DNA of 14,468 bases from Pholiota molesta (taxonomy: Eukaryota; Basidiomycota; Agaricomycetes; Agaricales; Strophariaceae). The translations under genes and the position numbers were made by a program. This document shows, piece by piece, positions 8,081 through 14,468 of this stretch. Each line of letters begins with the position of its first letter. Position 1 is the stretch's first letter. Where the stretch lies: assembly GCA_014925825.1 (NCBI GenBank), contig JACGCK010000563.1, forward strand, positions 1 to 14,468. The letters run 5' to 3'. Under the pieces are notes generated by a model. That model had not been told where the DNA came from. It made no database searches and worked only from the letters and a program-made list of their open reading frames with translations.

Positions 8081-10487
8081 TTATTTATCCAATGGGTTCG
8101 AGGTTGGCCCTCTGCCGACCGTGTCACCTTTGCGATCAAAGGCTTTGGCACCTTTCCCCCAATCTTTGGCATTACCACCCCAATCTTCTCTGACGCCCCA
8201 TACATGCTCAGAGCTGAGCCGCTGGGCGTGAGGGCGCTTGAAGGTCGTATTCATTTGAGAGAATGAAGCCTCTTGGGCGAAATCGTCCGAATCGTGCGCC
8301 AGACCTCGGTCGGGTTTGGCAGAATAACGGACAATGGGACCATTGGAAGGACCCAGTGCGGGAGACGAGTCCGTTTCCCATTTACGTGCATCCTGCGGTA
8401 GAGGCGCCCACCTATCAACGCAATTATATGCAGCACTTGTCATTTCCACGAGACGCGAGAGAGCACGTTTGTACGCGAATTGCTCTTCTTCGCCTAAATT
8501 AGATTGGGTTCAATGATCATAGGTCAAGAAAGATGTGACATTGGGCTTCCATGGACCATGTAAGCACAAGATTAACCTGAATGAAGAACGTACCAGAGAA
8601 AATAGATAAGGTATCTATAGCCAACGCTATCTTGGGACTGGCTGGAGCTTCACGCATCTGCGGCGTGTCATAGGAAGATACGTTTGGACGATAAACAACT
8701 TGAGTCTCTGTCACTGATTCGGCAGCGATTAAATCAATATTGTGAGATATCGTTGAAGATAGGGCATCTGGGAAAAAGAGCTTGTCAGGACTGGATTCAG
8801 CAAGGCAGATAATCCTGCATTTAGATTCGTAGAGTGCGTCGATAAGGGAAATGAATCGTCGCGCTTGGTCTTTTAAGGACAAGGTCAGAATCGGGATATC
8901 TGTTATTGCTACGGTCGAGAAGTTTGATGCAATACTCAGATAGTCCGCGGCGCCCAGAGACTAAAAATGATACAATGCTTCAGCAAGTTCTGTAAGTGAA
9001 GGATGGCCAATAGGAACTGACCTGGCCACATAGGTCAACGAATGTAAACTGACATAAGGAGCCCGACATCCATGGAATGTGTATAGTTCTGCCAAACACT
9101 CGTAATTCTCGATGTTCTCTTTCTATTTTGAGAATTCGATATTAACAACATGGCAGATCGGCAAAGATTGATATTCACCTTCTTCAAAATGTGAGGCTTT
9201 TTGAAGGGCCTTGTCAAATTGGGTTCGCTGATCCGGGGTAAACCAAGTTCCATCCACAGAATGAGAAGTACTGGACACCTCACGCCAGTCCTTTTCTGCA
9301 TCCAGTATCGTAACAGGGCATCTAGCCTTCAACGCCTCCACAAAAGGCTCCAAGCGCTCTTTCTGAACACCATTGCGATACAACTCGTCTGGAACTTTGT
9401 TTGACGTTCCGACGATCACGCCACCCATCCGCCAATACCACGATAAAACGTCTGCGAGTAAGTTCGCACTTGACACGTCCAAAAGCTGTATTTCGTCGAA
9501 GACAAGAAACCAATGGCGCAATAGAAGTCTCTTCGCCACCATAAATGCGATGGGTGGGTCGCCTCCGCCAGTGAACCCAGTATTTGTGCGTCTCTAGCGG
9601 ATTGGCATAGTGCCAGATTTTATGAGTCCTTGAAAATGTTCACGAATTGATTTATTCCATGGGCCTCTTTCAGCACTGACTGGTTTGGGAGCTGCATATA
9701 TGGCGTTCATGCGCCGTTGTGTTTCTTCCCATACTCCGCGATAAATTTCGAGGACAAGTTGACTGTAATGCTTTCGTGCTTTGTATCGGGTTGGTACAGA
9801 CTGGAACCAGAGATCGACGAGGAAGCTTTTCCCCGAACCAGGAGGACCCGTCAGTAAGAGACCCTATGCAACCCAAAGGATATTTATGCGGAACACTTCA
9901 TCAGATATTGCAAGACTGACGCCATACCTTGGGAGTATCCAAGGCTCCTAGTTCCTCCGCATGCCCTCGGACAGTGACCAGGGCATTGCCGGTCCTGTCC
10001 AAAGCTGACTCTTCGTCTGAAAATAGCCACCAGGGCTTCTCTGAAGCGGAGCCTTCGCTGTCCCGGGATTTCAGAAGGCTTGCAGAAAGGGCTGGCGGGG
10101 CGTAATCATGCAGATCTTTTTGCAGTCTTCTAAGCTGTGGTTCGGCGTTACTCAGATTAGATATGTTGAACGGAGAAGCAGAAACCGATGTTGGACTTAT
10201 ACCTTCATGATAGCCCTTATTTGCTCTTCATCGTAAGAAATATGGCCCAAGGTTACGAGGGCGCGATACCTCTCCAACAGGTCCACCTGCATCGGCAGGT
10301 TCGAAGTGTCTCTTCGACCATGACTGTTAGAAAAAAATCGTTTTGATCCAAAACGAAAGTGTAAGGAAGCTTGAAGAGAGTATCTTGTGAACGATTTAGA
10401 CGGTCGGTTCGTGGAGAAGTGTGGAAATGCTGCAAAAGCTGGCAACCTGCCACAATGATGGCGATAACTGGCAGTGGTTGGATTCAT
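8081..10487 (-). CDS. AFG1: AFG1-type mitochondrial AAA+ ATPase, six exons, one in-frame TAG
   Basis: AFG1/LACE1-family P-loop ATPase, a mitochondrial protein known in yeast and mammals for quality control of respiratory-chain subunits. Exons on the minus strand: 10487-10203, 10134-9928, 9863-9179, 9122-9022, 8960-8594, 8493-8081. The introns (68, 64, 56, 61, 100 nt) are all GT-AG with consistent phases. Total 686 codons including the stop and the TAG.

The N terminus is rich in Arg/Ser/Phe without acidic residues (RFGSKRFF near residue 45-55), as in a mitochondrial presequence. Walker A GPPGSGKS is at 170-177, Walker B LVFDEIQLLD at about 284-293, followed by GTSNKVPDELYRNG (sensor-1 region). 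The family's C-terminal VFGR...IPW, LGAADYLSIA, LTLSLKDQARRF and EHVWGVREDWG segments are all present.

Oddity: codon 254 is TAG (9596-9594) between the Walker motifs, in a frame otherwise open through exon 3. Either it is a nonsense mutation, or an 87-nt intron 9680-9594 (GTCAGT...GCTAG, phase 0) removes it. Identity is sure; functionality is not. AATAAA (8085-8080) overlaps the stop. Confidence 0.9.
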
Positions 10488-11088
10488 CGCAAAAACACTG
10501 TCACTTCAGACCCAAAGGGATTTGGCATTACCGTTCGTGGTGTTTAGGTGATGCTAGCCAACAAGGCCAGAGACTTGCAAGCATGGATAGGACGTGTGCA
10601 AGTTGGAACTCTCGAAGTCTGAGTTTAACCGTACAGGCAACGGCTGGAAGCGGGCCGTTGCCATGGTCTAAGTAAGTATTTTGGTACGTAAATAAGTGCA
10701 TAGATTGGTATTGATACAAATTGATAGGCAAGAAGGAAAAAACAAATCCAGAGCGACATGAAAGGACAGTGGTTACGGGAAGTGGAATAAAAAACGAGGT
10801 GAGCAGATTGAAGGAATGGAGAGCGAAAGCAAAGGGCTAGAAGGTCTATTATCCAAAATGGGGATGCGGCGATAGAGCTGATTTCGACTGGATAGGATAT
10901 AAATGGGCGGCATTTCTTCATGAAGCTTTATGAAGATTTCATTTTGGATGGTGTGCGAGATTGAAAGAGTATCCATCTATAGTTTGCGATGGGTCAGTAT
11001 GGATGGATCCACACTGCAAAACGTCTTTGGTGTGTGATTTTATAGTGAATCCTAACAGGATCAAAGATAGGCTTGTCGCTGCACCGCG
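10488..11088 (-). other. AFG1 promoter and 3' region of the short Hsp20 gene
   Basis: About 600 bp separate the two minus-strand genes. The part next to 10488 should carry the AFG1 leader and promoter, the part next to 11088 the 3' untranslated region of the Hsp20 gene. I see no additional coding region. A heat-shock-element-like array at 10917-10939 is listed separately. Confidence 0.45.
10917..10939. promoter_or_regulatory. heat-shock-element-like array
   Basis: The string reads TTC-at-GAA-gc-TTt-at-GAA-ga-TTt, five alternating pentamer units of the nTTCnnGAAn type bound by heat-shock factor. Three units are exact and two have TTT for TTC. It lies about 430 bp upstream of the AFG1 start and 150 bp beyond the stop of the short Hsp20 gene, so which gene it would serve is unclear. 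Chance occurrence in AT-rich sequence is possible. Confidence 0.3.
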
Positions 11089-11717
11089 TCAAGAAGAGCG
11101 CCCCAGAGGAACAGGCCTTGATGATGATTGGATGACAGTGACGGAGGAGATTCGACGGGGTATGCACACACGCAGCATCTCGCCATTGAAGTCTGCTTTT
11201 ACTTGTGTCAAGTCCGCGTCATAGCCAAAAGCGACGCGACGTTCAAAATGGCCTATTTATGAACTAATTGTCAGCTCACAAGGAGATTTTTGGGGGACGG
11301 AAGACAGAATATGACGCTGATGTCATCACGTAGATTCTTCAGGTACAGAGTACAGTACTGGAGGCCTGGACGCCCGAAAGAACCGCGATCGAAAGGTTAA
11401 AGCTAAATGAGAAATAGACGCTCACCCCCGCCGTTGACCCAGCGATCCGCCACGACGTGCAGGATACGTCGCCTTTTGGTCGCCAACGTGATCCCATCCC
11501 AGGTAAAACCCGGCAGCCTGACATGCAGCTGGTACTCGTGCTGCAACGTGTGCACCTCGATCGTGCTGTCGGGGGCGGGCGTGTTGTTCAGGAAAACGCG
11601 GCTGCTGCTGCTGCTTGTTGGACGGCTCTCGTCTGGCAAGATGATGGGGGGTTCAGGGCCGGGATACGATACAGAGGAAGAGGACGAGGGGGACGAGGAT
11701 ACAGTTTGGGCGGTCAT
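11089..11717 (-). CDS. short Hsp20/alpha-crystallin-domain protein (151 aa)
   Basis: Predicted small heat-shock chaperone. Exon 1 runs 11717-11426 and exon 2 11252-11089; the 173-nt intron (GTGAGC...AAATAG, 11425-11253, phase 1) splits the GGG before HFERR exactly as in the long paralogue at 2972-4636. Residues 1-50 are Ser/Pro-rich; the alpha-crystallin domain spans about 52-131 with EYQLHVRLPGF, KRRRILHVVADRW, GGHFERRVAFGYDADL and MLRVCIPRR. By my hand alignment 57 of 82 domain residues match the long paralogue, and a YPGPEPPIILP motif (18-28) matches its YPPPEPPTILP. Length is normal for an sHSP, whereas the paralogue is more than three times longer. The start is the first ATG, CCAATGACC, after a CT-rich leader, with a TATA-like AATATATT about 35 bp upstream. 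Exon 2 is recovered by splicing and is not part of the exon-1 open frame. Confidence 0.9.
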
Positions 11718-11750
11718 TGGAAGGAGGGTGGGCCGAGAAAGAGCGGAGGG

Positions 11751-11868
11751 AATATATTGGGAGCAACCAGAGCCGCATTACGGTACTTATTGCCAACGAT
11801 AAGCCACACTCTCATCACGCGGGGCGAACATCCGCAAATAATCCTCCCCTTTCGGTTCCTTCTCCCCT
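11751..11868 (-). promoter_or_regulatory. promoter of the short Hsp20 gene: TATA-like box and two STRE cores
   Basis: On the minus strand, AATATATT (11758-11751) lies about 35 bp upstream of the ATG, which implies a very short leader. Two AGGGG stress-response cores (CCCCT on the plus strand at 11846-11850 and 11864-11868) lie 130-150 bp upstream. The Msn2/4-type motif is established in yeast; its use here is inferred. Confidence 0.35.
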
Positions 11869-12553
11869 CTCACGCTGCATATACCAGCCACCCGAGCTTA
11901 AAGGCTGCTTTGTGTCAACTTTTACCCACCGCAGACACTTGATTGTTTCCCGTGAGCGCATACCTGTCATGTCATTCGTATATTGCTTGATATCAGCATT
12001 GCAGACATCTATAACTCAGGCACTGAGTACACGGAGGCATCGCCGGACTGTCTAATTATTCCCTATTTCGTGGAAAATGCGACTCAATCATACATTCTCA
12101 GCACATGTCAGGAAGAAATCGCTAACTCGATCAAAATCAACCGGACGAATTAAAACACTACTGGCACCTACGCATGGCCGCGCTTATTTATACGCATATG
12201 TATGTAAAGAAAAACCTGCCTCCAGGAGACAAGCATCCTGAGTCTCGACTCTCCGTTGTAAAGAGCTCTGATCGTGCCTCTGTATTGGGTGAGAAGCCGG
12301 ATTATCATCCCATGAAGCTTATTCACGCCTTCAATAAGACGATCTTCTTCTTTGATATTTGTTGATTTCTTCTCATAGGACTGTCCGTTCCGCGAAAGGC
12401 CTGGGCCTGCTCATTATCCATAGAATCCCCGACTCCCATCCTCATCGGACGATGGATTTTATATCTCTGCAACACCTCTGCTGGCAGGACCTCTTAAACG
12501 ATTTTACCTGGCCATCGTTGAAAGAGTTTATGATGTTTGGCTGACTGCTACAT
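11869..12553. other. gene-free spacer
   Basis: This lies between the divergent promoters of the short Hsp20 gene (-) and the secreted-protein gene (+). Plus-strand frames of about 60 codons at 12174-12365 and 12359-12544 have no recognised similarity and no supporting structure. I see no RNA gene. Confidence 0.4.
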
Positions 12554-12667
12554 ACGCGTCCAACGCGTCGTATCATAGAGCTGGCTGACCGAAAACCATG
12601 CCTAGTTTTGGATTCAACGCTTCGAATCTTTCGATATCAAAAACTCGGTCAGCCTCCTCGCTATATA
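12554..12667 (+). promoter_or_regulatory. promoter of the secreted-protein gene: two ACGCGT boxes, inverted repeat, TATA
   Basis: ACGCGT occurs at 12554-12559 and 12563-12568; this is the MluI cell-cycle-box core recognised by MBF-type factors in yeasts. GGCTGACCGA (12583-12592) and TCGGTCAGCC (12645-12654) form a perfect 10-bp inverted repeat 52 bp apart. TATATA at 12662-12667 precedes a pyrimidine-rich leader and the ATG at 12743 by about 75 bp, a normal fungal arrangement. The TATA assignment is the firmest part. Confidence 0.5.
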
Positions 12668-12742
12668 GTTTGCTACAAAATAAAGTGGCTAAGCATCCAC
12701 TGCTTGCTTCGTTCACATCCATTGTCAACTTTTCCGTCAGTC

Positions 12743-13909
12743 ATGCGTAACTTTTACATTGTCGTACCCGCCCTATCTCTGCTCAACATGGGCGTCAATG
12801 GTGCGACGATCGCCAACACCTTGACAGCCCGAGGCGACGCACACGCGGAAGGCAATGGACTTTACAAGGGACTGTTCTCTCATCACCGGAATCGGCAGAT
12901 CCACACTGCAGACTTCAGCTCTGGCCCTGACGCTGACGCTGAAGTGCAGGCCCCCGACCATTCGGCCGCCCCCGCATCCGAGTCCGAGTCTCTCGCATCT
13001 AGGGATTCTACAAATCCTTGGGCAGCCGACACACTCATGGTCTTTAAGCGCCACATAATCGGTGCTCCTCATGAAATGGCTAGACACGTCAGGCGCCAAA
13101 AACTGGATAACGTTCTTGGGGGCTCCTCTTCCACAGTAGTGGCCGCCGAGAAAATGACCAACGACGGTGTTGACAGGGCAACGATCATCATCAAAGGCTC
13201 GACGCCTGAAGATGCCATCGACAAGAGTCTCGTATCTACCCTCGAGACAGGTAGTAACACCATGTCCAAGGGTTCTAACGGAGGTGTCGGTGCCATGAAT
13301 GGGCTGATTCAAAGACATTCTTCCACTGGGCCTTATCGACGCTACGAGGCGTGCGACGAGAATCTCTGGGAAAAAGCCTCCTCCGACAATCAGCCTCTCG
13401 CTGTTTTCAGAGGCATGCATGAACTCCGCCAAGTTGGGTCAGCCTCCGAATCTGTTCTGGACAACGTTCCTTTTGCAGACTTCACTCTTGGGGGCCGCTC
13501 TGATGACTCCGCTGATGCGAACCTGGACTACGAGAAGATGCTCGACGATCTCCCAACCATCGAAGGCAATGTTCAGAAACACCCGACGATCCCTGCCCTT
13601 GCCAGAGATTTGCCAGTTGCTGTTCGAGCTCCCCTCAGCTCAGTTACTGATTCCCTCCCTGCGGTTGCTGGAAGACGCGCGCTTGGAGATGATGCTAGAG
13701 GTTCGATGAAAGTCGCCAAAAGCCTACCAGTTGTGGATGCCTACTCTCGTCGCGCGGATGTCTCCCGGATGGTCAAACGCAGGGCTAGGCGCCAGGACGA
13801 GGACGATGCTGTTGATGCAGAAGTGGCCGCTGACATGGCTGGTGATGATACAGAAGCGAGCACCGACGATGCTGACGAAGGTGCAGGTTCGCTCGAATAC
13901 CTCGACTAA
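12743..13909 (+). CDS. predicted secreted protein with multiple dibasic (Kex2-type) sites, 388 aa
   Basis: I do not recognise a domain. The frame is open from 12608, but I choose ATG 12743: it follows a TATA box and CT-rich leader, and it places a signal peptide first (MRNFYIVVPALSLLNMGVNGA, probable cleavage near residue 20). The in-frame upstream start would bury that signal peptide and lies upstream of the TATA box. The mature part is hydrophilic with a single Cys (204), so it is not a Cys-rich effector type. Dibasic pairs occur at residues 102-103, 117-118, 199-200, 311-312, 336-337, 345-347 and 349-350. Four degenerate units (DLPTI 269, DLPVA 289, SLPAV 304, SLPVV 327) are each followed by basic residues, two of them by RRA. 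The last 38 residues carry 16 Asp/Glu. The gene has no intron. It could be a Kex2-processed precursor or an ordinary disordered secreted protein. Confidence 0.75.
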   Translation: MRNFYIVVPALSLLNMGVNGATIANTLTARGDAHAEGNGLYKGLFSHHRNRQIHTADFSSGPDADAEVQAPDHSAAPASESESLASRDSTNPWAADTLMVFKRHIIGAPHEMARHVRRQKLDNVLGGSSSTVVAAEKMTNDGVDRATIIIKGSTPEDAIDKSLVSTLETGSNTMSKGSNGGVGAMNGLIQRHSSTGPYRRYEACDENLWEKASSDNQPLAVFRGMHELRQVGSASESVLDNVPFADFTLGGRSDDSADANLDYEKMLDDLPTIEGNVQKHPTIPALARDLPVAVRAPLSSVTDSLPAVAGRRALGDDARGSMKVAKSLPVVDAYSRRADVSRMVKRRARRQDEDDAVDAEVAADMAGDDTEASTDDADEGAGSLEYLD

Positions 13910-14149
13910 ATACACTGGGTCCCTCGTTTTAGATATTGGTATTATTGTGACGTTCTTGCCATTTTATTTACACTACTCCGATTTTTACATACCCATCTCA
14001 CCCTTCGTTCTTAGTCTTTCTGCCTCATTATAACCATTTCTAAACATGTACGAATACGACGAGCAGTTTTCAGAGTATTGAGCAAGAGTTTTAATTAAAT
14101 CTGGGTTCCGAATCCCGAATCGTTGACTCTCAAAACTTCAACCTTCTCG

Positions 14150-14171
14150 GAACATGACATGAACATGACAT
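14150..14171. repeat. perfect tandem duplication of an 11-mer
   Basis: GAACATGACAT occurs twice head to tail (14150-14160, 14161-14171) with no mismatch. A second nearby doublet, GTGGCACG at 14212-14219 and 14222-14229, suggests local slippage. Confidence 0.75.
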
Positions 14172-14259
14172 TGTTCCTCGAGACATTTAGGACCCAAAGT
14201 TGGCTGCAGTGGTGGCACGTTGTGGCACGCAATAAGTGATCTATTTATATACTTGGCAC

Positions 14260-14296
14260 AGGTAAGTGCCTCCACTGCTATCTCTATCACTTACCT
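14260..14296. repeat. 9-bp inverted repeat (hairpin)
   Basis: AGGTAAGTG at 14260-14268 is perfectly complementary to CACTTACCT at 14288-14296, with a 19-nt loop. Each arm is also a consensus splice-donor string (AG|GTAAGT) on its own strand, so donors face both ways. It lies in the putative leader region after TATTTATATA. Confidence 0.5.
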
Positions 14297-14468
14297 CCGT
14301 CCAACTCTCTTCTGCATTCCTGCACAACTGTGGCAGTATTTATTCAGCCACTTCCTTTCTATTGTACTTTCCACTTACAATCTGTGCATACGGCGAAAAA
14401 GATTTCTGAGTCATTTTCGAAGGATTAGCAAAGCACTCAGGCTTGAGGCTGGCGTTGGTGGGCGGGGA

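Larger units (their letters stand above)
13910..14468. other. right-flank spacer, possible leader of an off-window gene
   Basis: After the 3' region of the secreted-protein gene there is no supportable ORF. TATTTATATA near 14232-14241 followed by CT-rich sequence could be a promoter and leader pointing right, but I find no ATG on the plus strand from there to the edge. Small repeats are listed separately. Confidence 0.35.

Noticed and set aside
7826..8266. 146-codon plus-strand frame
   Set aside because: Its right part is antisense to the AFG1 last exon, whose minus-strand text is clearly the conserved one.
11457..11942. 161-codon plus-strand frame
   Set aside because: Antisense to the short Hsp20 exon 1 and its promoter; the minus strand carries the recognisable domain.
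12608..12742. N-terminal 45-codon extension of the secreted protein
   Set aside because: The ATG at 12608 lies upstream of the TATA box and would put 45 residues before the signal peptide.
12773..13432. 219-codon minus-strand frame
   Set aside because: Antisense to the secreted-protein gene, with no start context or signal; the plus frame has promoter, signal peptide and length support.
1..14468. tRNA, 5S rRNA, CRISPR array or prophage-type features
   Set aside because: Reading for B-box-like GGTTCGA strings gave only isolated matches without a fold, and no regular repeat-spacer array occurs; the introns and gene style are eukaryotic.

Overview
The window reads as nuclear DNA of a filamentous basidiomycete, most likely an Agaricomycete. 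The evidence is compact genes split by short GT-AG introns (56-100 nt in the best-supported gene), CT-rich leaders before start codons, long gene-free spacers, and protein texts of fungal type. I cannot name a genus.

Layout. 1-818: no supportable gene. 820-1282: a short non-coding transposon (MITE-like) with 46-bp terminal inverted repeats and about 14 copies of CCAACTT/AAGTTGG. 1284-2807: no convincing gene, only small hairpins and direct repeats. 2808-4636 (+): a promoter with CArG-box, CRE and related motifs, then a gene for a long Hsp20/alpha-crystallin protein whose domain sits behind a tail of about 400 disordered residues. 4637-8080: mostly gene-free, with one doubtful 96-codon ORF and a doubtful relic of a multi-pass membrane protein. 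8081-10487 (-): a six-exon gene for the mitochondrial AFG1-type AAA+ ATPase, carrying one in-frame TAG (9596-9594) that is either a nonsense mutation or lies in an unrecognised 87-nt intron. 11089-11717 (-): a second Hsp20 gene, short (151 aa), paralogous to the first and inverted relative to it. 12554-13909 (+): a promoter and an intronless gene for a 388-aa secreted protein with many dibasic (Kex2-type) sites. 13910-14468: spacer with small repeats, perhaps the leader of a gene beyond the right edge.

How the genes may relate. Two small heat-shock proteins flank a mitochondrial quality-control ATPase, so the central 8.7 kb is a loose proteostasis neighbourhood. Stress-type motifs (STRE cores, a heat-shock-element-like array) lie nearby. 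The three genes are not an operon, and the link is inference only. The secreted protein looks unrelated to them.

I found no CRISPR array, rRNA, tRNA or convincing new multi-gene system. The most interesting items are the inverted Hsp20 paralogue pair, the AFG1 stop codon, the secreted protein with degenerate LP-plus-dibasic repeats, and the transposon dense in CCAACTT.
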